Below, piece by piece: positions 9,379 through 18,642 of a DNA stretch of 64,000 bases. Location of the stretch: the NCBI RefSeq assembly GCF_038024065.1, contig NZ_CP150667.1, positions 2,735,501 through 2,799,500 on the forward strand, read 5' to 3'. Made by a program: the position numbers and the translations under genes. Every line of letters begins with the position of its first letter. The stretch's first letter is position 1. The notes under the pieces are model-generated. The model was not told the DNA's origin. It saw nothing but the letters and a program-made list of their open reading frames with translations, and did not search any database. This stretch comes from Polaribacter sejongensis (GTDB lineage Bacteria; Bacteroidota; Bacteroidia; Flavobacteriales; Flavobacteriaceae).

Positions 9379-9845
9379 ATGTTTCTTGTTTCTATTGTTT
9401 AAAGTTTCATGTTTTGGCAACTATAAGAAGATTCGAAGATTTAGAAATATGGCAACTAGCTAGAAAATTAGCTCAGCAAGTTATTTTTATTTCTAAAAAT
9501 ACTGATTTGAAAAAACGATTATCGTTTTAAAGATCAAATTAAAGCTTCTTCTGGTTCAGTAATGGATAACATTGCTGAAGGTTTTGAAAGGGATGGAAAT
9601 TTAGAGTTTAGACAATATTTATCAATTGCAAAAGGTTCTGCTGGAGAAGTTCGTTCACAATCTTACAGACTCTTTGATTCGGAATATATTTCTGAAGAAA
9701 AATTAAACAATTTAATTATTGAATGTGAACATTTGAGTAAAAAAATAGCAAATTTTATCAGCTATTTAAATAAAAGAGATTTTAAAGGAACTAAGTTCAA
9801 GTAGTCACAACTTGAAACAAAAGAAACTTTAAACCTGAAACTTAT
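9379..9845. mobile_element. IVS-like element with inverted terminal repeats, inserted between sufC and sufD
   Basis: A ~467-bp block occupies the whole sufC-sufD gap. It carries an exact 12-bp inverted repeat, GTTTAAAGTTTC at 9397-9408 and GAAACTTTAAAC at 9823-9834. Related GTTTC-rich sequence extends the arms to about 28 bp each. Inside is a four-helix-bundle (S23/IVP-type) reading frame. This family is known from intervening sequences in 23S rRNA and occurs scattered in Bacteroidetes. The hairpin-flanked layout suggests insertion as a unit; the mechanism is not evident and no transposase is present. Confidence 0.6.
9414..9804 (+). pseudogene. Four-helix-bundle protein (23S rRNA IVP/S23 family), frameshifted
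   Basis: The reading frame opens with TTG at 9414 as MATIRRFEDLEIWQLARKLA, the standard start of this family. It then runs into a stop after a six-A run at 9510-9515. The downstream frame resumes with a [24 protein letters not shown] sequence and continues to the normal C-terminus at 9804. The two parts are offset by one base. Either a single-base slip in the poly-A tract inactivated the gene, or the read is in error. Full-length members are ~120-130 residues. The function of the family is unknown; solved members form homopentameric bundles. Confidence 0.75.
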
Positions 9846-9851
9846 AAAACA

Positions 9852-11165
9852 ATGGAATTAAAAGATAAAATAGTATCGTCTTATGTTGCTTTTGAAAATG
9901 ATGTAGATATCAATTCAGAAATACATGATATACGTACAAAAGCATTACAAAATTTTGAAGCACTAGGGTTTCCTACCAAAAAATTGGAAGAATGGAAATA
10001 CACTTCTTTAAACTCAATTTTAAAACAAGATTATAGTATTTTCCCTAACAAAGAAAATAACGTTGAATTTGCAGATGTAAAACAGTATTTTATTCATGAT
10101 ATTGACACCTATAAAATTATTTTTATAGACGGAAAATACAGTTCTTTTCTTTCTGATGTAACACATGATGGAAAAGATATTTGTTTACTTTCTTCAGCAA
10201 TATCAAAAGCTAAATATAGTCCTGTTATAGAAAACTACTTCAATAAAATTGCAAAACAAGATAATTTAACCTCGTTAAATACTGCATTCGCCAATGAAGG
10301 GGCTTACATTTATATTCCTAGAAATGTAGAAGTAGAAAAGCCTATTCAGATTATTAATTTTACAACAGGTTCGGAAGCTGCTACAATGATACAGCCAAGA
10401 AACTTAATTGTTGTAGAAGAAAATGCACACGTTCAAATTATAGAGCGTCACCAAAGTTTAACAGACAATGCTGTGTTGTCTAATGTTGTAACGGAGGTTT
10501 TTGCAGCTAAAAACTCTACGGTAGACATTTATAAAATTCAGAACGACAAAATAAATGCTTCTTTAGTAGATAATACGTACATAGAACAAAAAACAAACAG
10601 TGTTGTTTCTGTACATACATTCTCTTTTGGAGGAAATATCACCAGAAATAATTTAAATTTCTATCAACGTGGAGAACATATGGACTCTATCTTAAAAGGA
10701 ATTACAATTATTGAAGGAAAACAACATGTAGATCACCACACTTTGGTACATCATATAGAACCAAATTGTGAATCTCATCAAGATTATAAAGGTATTTTTG
10801 ACGAGCGCTCTACCGGTGTTTTTAATGGTAAAGTAATTGTAAATAAAGAAGCTCAAAAAACAAATGCATATCAACAAAACAACAATGTTTTAATTAGTGA
10901 TAAAGCAACGATTAATGCAAAACCACAATTAGAAATTTTTGCTGATGATGTAAAATGTTCTCACGGTTGTACTATTGGTCAATTAGATGATGATGCTTTA
11001 TTTTACATGCAACAACGTGGTATTCCTAAAAAAGAAGGGAAAGCATTGTTAATGTTTGCTTTTGCAAATACTGTCTTAGAAAGCGTTAAAATCCCAGAGG
11101 TAAAACAACGTATCACTAAATTAATTGCAGAGAAACTAAACGTTAATATTGGTTTCGAATTATAA
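9852..11165 (+). CDS. sufD: Fe-S cluster assembly protein SufD
   Basis: The 437-residue SufD has the family N-terminus RTKALQNFEALGFPTKKLEEWKYT (split here, residues ~29-52) and the conserved core FAFANTVLESVKIP near the end. The DVKCSHGCTIGQLDDDALFYMQQRGI region holds the Cys and His that contribute to the SufB-SufD interface. It pairs with SufB in the SufBC2D scaffold. The ATG follows the inserted IVS-like element by six bases, so that element now supplies the upstream context. A strong terminator lies 32 bases beyond the stop. Confidence 0.96.
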   Translation: MELKDKIVSSYVAFENDVDINSEIHDIRTKALQNFEALGFPTKKLEEWKYTSLNSILKQDYSIFPNKENNVEFADVKQYFIHDIDTYKIIFIDGKYSSFLSDVTHDGKDICLLSSAISKAKYSPVIENYFNKIAKQDNLTSLNTAFANEGAYIYIPRNVEVEKPIQIINFTTGSEAATMIQPRNLIVVEENAHVQIIERHQSLTDNAVLSNVVTEVFAAKNSTVDIYKIQNDKINASLVDNTYIEQKTNSVVSVHTFSFGGNITRNNLNFYQRGEHMDSILKGITIIEGKQHVDHHTLVHHIEPNCESHQDYKGIFDERSTGVFNGKVIVNKEAQKTNAYQQNNNVLISDKATINAKPQLEIFADDVKCSHGCTIGQLDDDALFYMQQRGIPKKEGKALLMFAFANTVLESVKIPEVKQRITKLIAEKLNVNIGFEL

Positions 11166-11197
11166 ATTTCGAAATTACTTTCTTATACAAAAAATAG

Positions 11198-11223
11198 AAC
11201 CACGCAGATTGCGTGGTTTTTTT
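11198..11223 (+). terminator. Intrinsic terminator after sufD
   Basis: ACCACGCA and TGCGTGG form a GC-rich stem with a short GAT loop, followed by seven T residues. The position 32 bases after sufD marks the end of the sufABCD transcript. Confidence 0.88.
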
Positions 11224-11264
11224 ATATTTATAATTTTTGTAACTTTATAAAAAAACTGAAGATT

Positions 11265-11468
11265 ATGAATAAAACAATTAAAACAGTATTATTAATAGCA
11301 GGAGTTGCATTACTTGTTTATGGAACTTACACTATGATACAACCAGAAACAGAAGTATCAATTGGCGATCTAGATTTAATAAAATCTCAAGACAACACCA
11401 ATTCTTATATCACTATCGCACTAGGTATTGCTGCTGTAGCACTTAGTTTGATAAAAGGTAAAAATTAA
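11265..11468 (+). CDS. Small two-span membrane protein (DUF3185-like)
   Basis: The protein has 67 residues, with a hydrophobic segment at about 6-25 (TVLLIAGVALLVYGTYTMI) and a second at about 48-63 (SYITIALGIAAVALSL). The layout and the VYG motif in the first span resemble the DUF3185 family, whose function is unknown. It lies between two terminators, so it is a monocistronic unit separate from suf. Confidence 0.7.
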   Translation: MNKTIKTVLLIAGVALLVYGTYTMIQPETEVSIGDLDLIKSQDNTNSYITIALGIAAVALSLIKGKN

Positions 11469-11490
11469 TAAACCTACCATTAAATTGTAT

Positions 11491-11524
11491 AATAAAACCA
11501 CTTAGAAATAAGTGGTTTTATTTT
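11491..11524. terminator. Bidirectional terminator between convergent genes
   Basis: AATAAAACCACTT pairs with AAGTGGTTTTATT around an AGAAAT-like loop, with A-runs on one side and T-runs on the other. It can end both the small membrane protein gene and the converging minus-strand operon. Confidence 0.85.
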
Positions 11525-11541
11525 GTTTTATCATAAATAGT

Positions 11542-13191
11542 TTACTCTGGTCTTGCTTTTAATTTTCTGATAAATAACGAATACACATAAATTGTAATTA
11601 TACTAACCAACAGTATTGCCCAAAAACCATAATTCTGAAACCACGTTTCAAAATTACTTTTATAATTATAATTTTGAGGATTTAACTCTAAATAAACATC
11701 TTTTAAAAATCTAGAATAACTAAAAGCAGCGAACAAAAAGAAAGTTGGTACTGCAAATAAAACTAACGACCAAAAGATAGATATTATCGTTTTTTTCCAA
11801 TTTAAAATATAGGAAAAAATTGAAAAAACGATAATTAAAAACGAGATAAACAACATTATAAAGTACTCGTTATATTTACTATACCCAAACAAATTGTTAG
11901 AAGAAGACATTAACCAAACTATTAATACCAAAACAACCAAACTTGCTACAAAACTTAACAATATTGTTTTAATACTTGTTGTTTTAAATATTAAAATAAG
12001 AATGCTTAAACAAAAAGAAAAGGCAATTATAAAATACAAAAAGACAATATCAAAACCAGAGAAATAAGATTCATATACGTTCTTAAAAAAATTATCAGTA
12101 TCATTAAAATCGAAGTATAAACTCTTAGAATACGGAATATCTTTACCCGAAGATAAATTGTTTACTCCATAACCAGTTCTTGCATAATACTCTTCTTTTG
12201 GGTTACTCGTATATATCAATTCAGTTAAAAGGTAATTTGGTTTATTATCGATTAATTGAAACCAATTGTCTACCGTTAAGTTATGTTTTATTTCATATTT
12301 TTTTGAGATAGAAAGCACCTTTTTTAACCCTTCTTTTATTTTAACATCATCTTTATTATTTAATATTTCTTGATAGAAATTAAGCTGATTTTTATAATCT
12401 AAAGTATCTTGACCGTAATTAAATTTCTCTTTTGAGTAATTGAATAAAGATGGATTTAAAAACTCTTTAAACTCACTTATATCAATTATAGTTCTATCTT
12501 CAAAATTATCAAAATCAATCGAAGATCTAGTTTTGTAAGCGTTATTCGTTTCTAAATCATAATTATTATTGAACTTATAAAACTGTAAAAAATGATCATT
12601 CTTTTTGAAAAAAACCTGAGTAGTATCAATATTATCTGTTAAATTCTGCTCATAACCTACTGCAACCTTTAAAGGAAAAGGAGCTGGATACTCTTTTTTA
12701 TCTATTTCATACTCATCTTGTTCTTGCATTAAAAACAAACTAAACTTATTAAAAGTCTTAATATCTTTATCTAATTCTTGCCAATTATAAAGAGATCTTG
12801 TTTTAATTTTTAAACCTGTTTTAAAAGAATAAAATTGTGTTGTACTTATTAAAATGATGAGAAATACAATACAAAATTGCTGAAAAATCATTCCCTTTTT
12901 TATAGAATACAAATTTTTAAAAGCATTGTTTCTTAGGTAAAAAATAATCCAAATTAATAAGATAAAAATAGAAATCAACACGTTGTAATACACGTTAGAT
13001 GTAAAAAAGAAAAAATCATCTAACTTATAATGTTCTTTTAAGTCTGCTAAACCATTAACAGAAGAAAAGCCAATTAAAAAGAAAAGCAAATGAACAATTA
13101 TATTTACTCCAAGCATCCAAACTAAACGAGTATTCCATATTAATGGATAATGCTCTAAAAGGTATTTATTTATTTTATTGATGAAATTCAT
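11542..13191 (-). CDS. Multispanning membrane protein, partner of the adjacent ABC ATPase
   Basis: The 549-residue protein has three N-terminal hydrophobic spans (about 24-42, 68-86, 103-120) and a ~220-residue hydrophilic region rich in Asn, Asp and Tyr. A second membrane block of four or so spans lies towards the C-terminus, ending with a basic tail (FIRKLKARPE). Two membrane blocks around a large extracytoplasmic segment resemble ABC exporter permeases of the FtsX/ABC-2 kind, but I recognise no family signature. It lies 17 bases after the ATPase gene on the same strand, which makes a two-gene ABC system the simplest reading. The substrate is unknown. Confidence 0.65.
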   Translation of the reverse strand: MNFINKINKYLLEHYPLIWNTRLVWMLGVNIIVHLLFFLIGFSSVNGLADLKEHYKLDDFFFFTSNVYYNVLISIFILLIWIIFYLRNNAFKNLYSIKKGMIFQQFCIVFLIILISTTQFYSFKTGLKIKTRSLYNWQELDKDIKTFNKFSLFLMQEQDEYEIDKKEYPAPFPLKVAVGYEQNLTDNIDTTQVFFKKNDHFLQFYKFNNNYDLETNNAYKTRSSIDFDNFEDRTIIDISEFKEFLNPSLFNYSKEKFNYGQDTLDYKNQLNFYQEILNNKDDVKIKEGLKKVLSISKKYEIKHNLTVDNWFQLIDNKPNYLLTELIYTSNPKEEYYARTGYGVNNLSSGKDIPYSKSLYFDFNDTDNFFKNVYESYFSGFDIVFLYFIIAFSFCLSILILIFKTTSIKTILLSFVASLVVLVLIVWLMSSSNNLFGYSKYNEYFIMLFISFLIIVFSIFSYILNWKKTIISIFWSLVLFAVPTFFLFAAFSYSRFLKDVYLELNPQNYNYKSNFETWFQNYGFWAILLVSIITIYVYSLFIRKLKARPE

Positions 13192-13208
13192 TCTTATTGT
13201 TTAGATGA

Positions 13209-14369
13209 TTAATACACGAAAAAGCGTCTGGTAGATTTAGAAATATCTCTGATATACGTTACATTTAATTGATGACTTGCAATCGTATTTAGCACAATAT
13301 TAAATGTAATATCATGCTTAAAGTACAAGATATAAACACCTCCATTAAACTCTAGCTTTTCTAAATTCAGTTCTTTAAAAACAGTTTCTAGCTCTTCTCT
13401 AGAATTGGTTGCATCTAATTCTATAATTAACTGCTTTGCTGTTTTTTCTTCTATATTTAATTGATTAGAAGGTTTACCGTTTCTTAAATAAATAACCTCA
13501 TCAGAAATTTTTTCTACTTCATATAATTGCTGAGAAGAAAACACCATTGCAATTGGGTTTACAGGAGATTTAGACATCATCTTTAAATCTTCTAAGATAA
13601 TTTGTTGTGCTAAAATATCTAAGTTTGCCAACGGCTCATCTAACAAAATAATTTCTGGCTTGCGTAACATTGTTCTTGCCAACTCAAAACGCATTTTATA
13701 TCCAGAAGAAAGTTCGCTCCATTTTAAATCTTTGTATTTCCAAAGACCAAACCGGGCAACCATCATTAAAACTAATAAATCATTTTTTTCACCTTTTACA
13801 CCATAATGTACCAACGCAAATTTTAAATTATCTAAAACTTTACCATACCAAACTGCAGTTCTTTGCGGTATGTAAACCAATTTAGACAACACATCGTAAG
13901 CGTCTTTATTTTTTGATGAAAAAGAATATTCTAAACTACCTGCAGATACTTTATTTAAAGAAGCCAACACCGTTAATAACGTTGTTTTTCCATTTCCATT
14001 TTCGCCAACCAAACCAAAAATATCTCCTTTTTTCAATTCGATATTTACAGGACCTAAAACAAAACGACCTTTGTTATAATCTTTGGTAATGTTATCTGCT
14101 TTTAAAATTGTTGTACCAACTAAGTTTTTGGTTTCAATTTTTATCTTTTTAAGTTGATTACAGCATTCTGTAAATAACAAAAGTAATGACGATTTATCAT
14201 CACTACTTTCATTTTCATATTTTTCTACAAAGTCTAATACTTTGGCAAAAACTTCTACAGAATCGGTGTTTAAAGAAGCATCTAAAAGCGTTCTATACCC
14301 TAAAGAAAAATCGCCTCTCTTAAAATATAAAAGCGCATTTTCTATTAATTCTTCTTGTGTTTGTATCAT
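13209..14369 (-). CDS. ABC transporter ATP-binding protein with N-terminal extension
   Basis: The 386 residues open with a ~90-residue helical segment (EELIENALLYFKRGDFSLGYRTLL) that looks TPR-like. The ATPase follows: Walker A GLVGENGNGKTTLL (~127-140), signature WSELSSGYKMRFELAR in place of the canonical LSGGQ, Walker B EIILLDEPLANLD and the switch His replaced by VFSSQQ. The degenerate signature and missing switch His suggest slowed or asymmetric hydrolysis. The C-terminal ~90 residues are extra. It is cotranscribed with the following membrane protein and probably energises it. Confidence 0.85.
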   Translation of the reverse strand: MIQTQEELIENALLYFKRGDFSLGYRTLLDASLNTDSVEVFAKVLDFVEKYENESSDDKSSLLLLFTECCNQLKKIKIETKNLVGTTILKADNITKDYNKGRFVLGPVNIELKKGDIFGLVGENGNGKTTLLTVLASLNKVSAGSLEYSFSSKNKDAYDVLSKLVYIPQRTAVWYGKVLDNLKFALVHYGVKGEKNDLLVLMMVARFGLWKYKDLKWSELSSGYKMRFELARTMLRKPEIILLDEPLANLDILAQQIILEDLKMMSKSPVNPIAMVFSSQQLYEVEKISDEVIYLRNGKPSNQLNIEEKTAKQLIIELDATNSREELETVFKELNLEKLEFNGGVYILYFKHDITFNIVLNTIASHQLNVTYIRDISKSTRRFFVY

Positions 14370-14415
14370 ATTTCTTTTAATTCTAGCAATTTTTCTAATT
14401 TAGAAATAATAAAAT

Positions 14416-15735
14416 TTATTTAATCGATTCAATCACCCCCTTTAAAAAGGTGTTTTCATCAAAATTATTTAAACCAAAACGGACAATTACCATCTCTTGA
14501 TCTGGTAAAACGTACACTCTTTGTCCTTGAAAGCCATCTGCATAATACATGTTTTTAGGCACGTCCTTAAAATCATTTTCTGCATTTAGCCAGAACTGCG
14601 CACCATAAGTTCCGTTAGAACCTCTCGTTGGTGTTCTTATATAGTTAACCCATTCTTTGGTAAATAATTGTTCTCCATTCCAATTTCCATTTTTAAGGTA
14701 TAAAAGCCCAAATTTAGACCAATCTCTTGCAGTTGCCCATGAATAAGAAGAACCTACGTAGTTTCCGCTTAAATCAGCTTCTAAAACCATAGAGTTCATC
14801 CCTATTTTATCAATAAAGTTGACATACCAAAAGTCTAAATATTCTTGATGTGTTTTAAAGTAAGTTCTTAAAATACCTGATAATAAATTGGAGGTTCCAG
14901 AAGAGTAATTCCAACTTTCGTTTGGGGTACCAACCAAAGGCTTATTTTCTTGCATCTTAGTCATATTTCTTTCTAAAAACAACATTTTAGTCGCATCAGA
15001 AATTTCCCCATAATTCTCATCCCATTCTAAACCAGAATTCATTTGTAATAAATTATTGATCGTAATCTTTTTACGCTCATCATTTTGCCAAGAATCAATT
15101 GGAGCTTTGTCAAACACATTAATTCCACCTTGAGTTTGCATAATTCCAAATACAGTACTTAACAAACTCTTCGTCATAGACCAGCCTAAAAGTTTTGACT
15201 CTTTATGAAATCCGTCTGCATATTTTTCTGAAACAATTTGATCTTTATAAACAACCAAAACAGCTCTTGTTTTATTGGTAGGATCAAATAACAAATCTAC
15301 AGATTCATCAATTTTATCATAATCTAAATTTGCAAAAATAGTATCTATTTGTGGGGCGTTTCCATAAGGATAAGGTGTATTATTATCTGCTTCTAATCTT
15401 TTAGGAACTAAATAATCTGCAGTTTCATCGCTTTCTTCTAAGGTTAAAACAGCTCCTAAACCTTCTCTATAAATAGCTTTTCTTGTTAACAAGCCAAAAG
15501 CAGAAGATGTTGCATTTTTATTTTCTAAATCAACTTTATCCGAAGCCAAATTAACTGGAGAAAAATCATTGTCTGTGGTGTCAGTAAATTCTAGAGTTCT
15601 ATCTGCAATAAAAACAGACGAAGCCATGTTTTTAGCAGAATAACCAGCCAAAAGATTCAATTTTGGGTAGTTGTAAATAACAACACCAATCACAGTAATT
15701 AATACTAAAAATAGAATTCGTTTAAAAATTTTCAT
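14416..15735 (-). CDS. Serine hydrolase, beta-lactamase class C / penicillin-binding fold
   Basis: The 439 residues begin with an uncleaved-looking signal anchor (about 5-22). The nucleophile motif SxxK is Ser186-Met-Thr-Lys189 in LLGWSMTKSLL, and WNYSSGTSN (275-283) occupies the place of the YxN tyrosine motif. The C-terminal KTG equivalent is not obvious; FGLNNF occurs near the end. Members include esterases, D-aminopeptidases and 6-aminohexanoate-dimer hydrolase-like enzymes. It should face the periplasm. It is divergent from sufS, with the ABC genes downstream, and its substrate cannot be told. Confidence 0.85.
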   Translation of the reverse strand: MKIFKRILFLVLITVIGVVIYNYPKLNLLAGYSAKNMASSVFIADRTLEFTDTTDNDFSPVNLASDKVDLENKNATSSAFGLLTRKAIYREGLGAVLTLEESDETADYLVPKRLEADNNTPYPYGNAPQIDTIFANLDYDKIDESVDLLFDPTNKTRAVLVVYKDQIVSEKYADGFHKESKLLGWSMTKSLLSTVFGIMQTQGGINVFDKAPIDSWQNDERKKITINNLLQMNSGLEWDENYGEISDATKMLFLERNMTKMQENKPLVGTPNESWNYSSGTSNLLSGILRTYFKTHQEYLDFWYVNFIDKIGMNSMVLEADLSGNYVGSSYSWATARDWSKFGLLYLKNGNWNGEQLFTKEWVNYIRTPTRGSNGTYGAQFWLNAENDFKDVPKNMYYADGFQGQRVYVLPDQEMVIVRFGLNNFDENTFLKGVIESIK

Positions 15736-15808
15736 CAGAAAAAGAGTTTAATTATGTAAAAATAAGAAAATCATATTGTCTTTATTACAAGTTTCAAACT
15801 TCATCCGT

Positions 15809-15816
15809 TATCTTTG
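15809..15816 (+). promoter_or_regulatory. -7 box of sufS promoter
   Basis: TATCTTTG matches TAnnTTTG exactly and ends 20 bases before the sufS ATG. No TTG was found at the ideal -33 spacing, so the call rests on the -7 element and position. Confidence 0.5.
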
Positions 15817-15835
15817 TGTTTTAAATTGATTTTGT

Positions 15836-17050
15836 ATGATAAATGTTGATAAAATTAGAGCAGATTTTCCAATTCTAAAAAGAACCGTTCACGGAAAACC
15901 TTTAGTCTATTTTGATAATGCTGCTACTTCTCAAACACCACAAATTGTTATTGATGCAATTGTAGATTATTATAGTAACTACAATGCTAATATTCACAGA
16001 GGTGTGCATACTTTAAGTCAGGAAGCAACCGATAAATATGAACAAGCGCGTATTAAAATTCAACATCATTTTAATGCAAAAGAAGCGTATGAGATTATTT
16101 TAACTGCTGGTACCACAGACAGCATTAATAGAGTTGCTGCCGGTTTTGCCTCACTTTTAAACACAGGCGACGAAATTATTGTTTCTGCTTTAGAACACCA
16201 TTCTAATATTGTGCCTTGGCAAATGTTGTGTGAAAAAACAGGTGCTCTTTTAAAAGTGATTCCAATGTTAGAAGATGGTTCTTTAAACATGGAAGCATAT
16301 CATAATTTATTGAATGATAAAACAAAATTAGTTTTCTGTAACCACGTTTCTAATGCTTTGGGAACTATAAACCCAATTAAAGAAATTATTGCTGCCGCTC
16401 ATAAGGTGAATGCTGCTGTTTTAATTGATGGAGCTCAGGCTACACCTCATATAAAACCAGATGTACAAGCTTTAAATGTTGATTTTTATGTAGCTTCTGC
16501 ACATAAATTATGTGGCCCAACAGGTGTTGGAATGTTATACGGAAAACAAGAATGGTTAGAAAAACTACCTCCTTACCAAGGTGGTGGAGAAATGATAGAA
16601 ACCGTAACTTTTGAAAAAACGACTTACGCAGGTTTACCTCATAAATTTGAAGCTGGAACTCCAAATATTTGTGGCGGAATTGCTTTTGGAGCAGCTATAG
16701 ATTATATGAATTCCGTTGGTTTTGACGCTATCGCTGAATACGAACATGAGCTTTTAGCATACGGAACACAAGAATTATTAAAAATTGAAGGCTTAAAAAT
16801 TTTCGGAACTACAAAAGATAAAACGGCTGTAATTTCTTTTAATGTAAACGATATTCATCCGTATGATATTGGTTCTATATTAGATAAATTAGGAATTGCC
16901 GTAAGAACTGGTCATCATTGTGCACAACCAATTATGGACTTCTATAAAATACCCGGAACTATTAGAGCTTCTTTCTCGTTCTATAACACAAAAGAAGAGA
17001 TTGATATTTTGGTTAGCGGAGTTAAAAGAGCAGTAATGATGTTGTCTTAA
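15836..17050 (+). CDS. sufS: Cysteine desulfurase SufS
   Basis: The 404-residue group II cysteine desulfurase carries the PLP lysine Lys224 in SAHKLCGPTG and the persulfide cysteine Cys362 in RTGHHCAQP. This is the short-loop RxGHHCA motif that distinguishes SufS/CsdA from IscS/NifS. It supplies sulfur to SufBC2D. In many relatives it directly follows sufD; here 4.6 kb of unrelated genes on the other strand intervene, and it has its own promoter and terminator. No sufE or sufU follows within the window. Confidence 0.96.
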   Translation: MINVDKIRADFPILKRTVHGKPLVYFDNAATSQTPQIVIDAIVDYYSNYNANIHRGVHTLSQEATDKYEQARIKIQHHFNAKEAYEIILTAGTTDSINRVAAGFASLLNTGDEIIVSALEHHSNIVPWQMLCEKTGALLKVIPMLEDGSLNMEAYHNLLNDKTKLVFCNHVSNALGTINPIKEIIAAAHKVNAAVLIDGAQATPHIKPDVQALNVDFYVASAHKLCGPTGVGMLYGKQEWLEKLPPYQGGGEMIETVTFEKTTYAGLPHKFEAGTPNICGGIAFGAAIDYMNSVGFDAIAEYEHELLAYGTQELLKIEGLKIFGTTKDKTAVISFNVNDIHPYDIGSILDKLGIAVRTGHHCAQPIMDFYKIPGTIRASFSFYNTKEEIDILVSGVKRAVMMLS

Positions 17051-17070
17051 GAAGATTGTTTAATAATATA

Positions 17071-17112
17071 AAAGAGGTTATCTTAAAATATATTTTAAGA
17101 TAACCTCTTTTT
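17071..17112. terminator. Bidirectional terminator after sufS
   Basis: AAAGAGGTTATCTTAAAAT and its complement ATTTTAAGATAACCTCTTT form a 19-bp stem with a tiny loop, flanked by A- and T-runs. It serves sufS and the converging lipoprotein gene. Confidence 0.9.
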
Positions 17113-17132
17113 ATGTTTTCATAATTATTTTC

Positions 17133-18629
17133 TTACTTTAAAGTAGGCGAATAATTTGTAGGATAATCATCTGCTTTAGCCAAACCATCTGTTGCTAATG
17201 TAAAATTAGAACCAAATTCTGCATCTATAGCCTCTAAAATTTCATTAGCCATTAAAGCATACCCTCTTCCTGTTAAATGTACACCATCTAAACTGATTAA
17301 ACCACCAGTAACTAAACTTGTATTTAACCTATATTTATCAAAAATAATACCTTCGGAAGCTTCTTGTAAAAGACCTTTAAAATCTACCAATGCAACATTT
17401 TCATTTGTACTCGTTATTGTTTCAATTGTTGCATTATAAGCATCTGTAGCCGTTTTTATTGCTGCTTGCTCCTGTGGTGTTAAAACCCAATTATCTGCTA
17501 AAGGAACAGATACTCCGTTAATTAATGATGCATTTCCATTAACTGTAGTACCAATAATAGCAGAACTTGCTAATAATAATAAATCATCTGCAGTTGCTTG
17601 TCTGTATTTTGGAATTCCTGCAAAAGCTGGGTTTATAGCTCCTAAATCTGTTAAATCTTCATCTATAATTACTACAGCATTTTGACCAGCCGAAAAACTA
17701 ATTGTTCTTTTAGCTACCTCATCATCTGTTAATAAGCCAGTTCCGGCTAAAGCTGCCGCAGCCGCTTGTAAACCGCCATTATAAGTCGCATAACCAGTAT
17801 TTACAGCTTGTGCTGTTGCTGCATCTAAAGGAACAGGGTTATAAGGTACTGTAACAAAATTAGCTAAATCTGTAATATAAGGTACATTTGCAACCACTCC
17901 TTTTGCTCCATTTGATGTAAGTGCGGTTACCATACCATTTAACACATTTGCAAAAACATTTGGGTCTGTTATATCCGCTTCACCGTAAGTAGAAGGATCA
18001 TAATTACCTGTTTGGTCTACTCCAGAACCTCCAGAAAGTGCATAACCTAAAACATCATTTCCTCCAATTTCTGATAATGTAAAAAACGTTGGTGCTTGGG
18101 CCAATGCATCTCCTATAACAGTAGCAGAAGAACTAGATTCCATTCTACCAAAATATGGGTTTAATGTTCCATAACCAGCAACACCTAAATGAAAACTTTT
18201 TGCACCAGGTACTCCAAAATTATTGAAAGGGCCAGATACTTTAGCTGTTAAAGGTGTTGTAGGTAAAGCACTTAACCTAGTTGGACCAGCTCCATCAAAA
18301 TAAAATCTTGGCGGCTGTACTGCTGTTCCGTTAAAAACCAAACCTCCAATATTATCATTCATTAAAGGTTGTTTAAATGTGGTTCCAAATTTTTCTGCTA
18401 AAATGTTTGGAAAAGAATTTTCTTGCCCCGATTTAAACAATGCTCCGTCTGTATACCCTGCGGTAAAAGAAGCTCCTATAGAAATGTATGTAGAAAAATC
18501 TAATCCATTTTTATTTAATGTTACTAGGGGTTTTACTGGATCTACTATTTCATCTAACTCATTGTTTACATCACAAGAAGTAAAACTGAAAGCCAAAAGA
18601 AATAATCCTATATATTTATAATTTTTCAT
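17133..18629 (-). CDS. SGNH/GDSL-like lipoprotein hydrolase
   Basis: The 498 residues begin with a lipoprotein signal (MKNYKYIGLFLLAFSFTSC, lipobox Cys19). The SGNH block I appears as YISIGASFTAGYTDGA, with Ala where GDS usually has Asp. A block with GGNDVL (block V-like, Asn) and a C-terminal LDGVHLTGRGYALMANEIL carry the Asp and His of block V/DxxH. It is therefore probably an outer-membrane or periplasmic esterase. It lies 13 bases downstream of a TonB-dependent receptor gene, so it may act on the same imported or surface-bound lipid-like substrate. Most homologues in Bacteroidetes are uncharacterised. Confidence 0.8.
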   Translation of the reverse strand: MKNYKYIGLFLLAFSFTSCDVNNELDEIVDPVKPLVTLNKNGLDFSTYISIGASFTAGYTDGALFKSGQENSFPNILAEKFGTTFKQPLMNDNIGGLVFNGTAVQPPRFYFDGAGPTRLSALPTTPLTAKVSGPFNNFGVPGAKSFHLGVAGYGTLNPYFGRMESSSSATVIGDALAQAPTFFTLSEIGGNDVLGYALSGGSGVDQTGNYDPSTYGEADITDPNVFANVLNGMVTALTSNGAKGVVANVPYITDLANFVTVPYNPVPLDAATAQAVNTGYATYNGGLQAAAAALAGTGLLTDDEVAKRTISFSAGQNAVVIIDEDLTDLGAINPAFAGIPKYRQATADDLLLLASSAIIGTTVNGNASLINGVSVPLADNWVLTPQEQAAIKTATDAYNATIETITSTNENVALVDFKGLLQEASEGIIFDKYRLNTSLVTGGLISLDGVHLTGRGYALMANEILEAIDAEFGSNFTLATDGLAKADDYPTNYSPTLK

Positions 18630-18642
18630 AAAGTATTTTATT

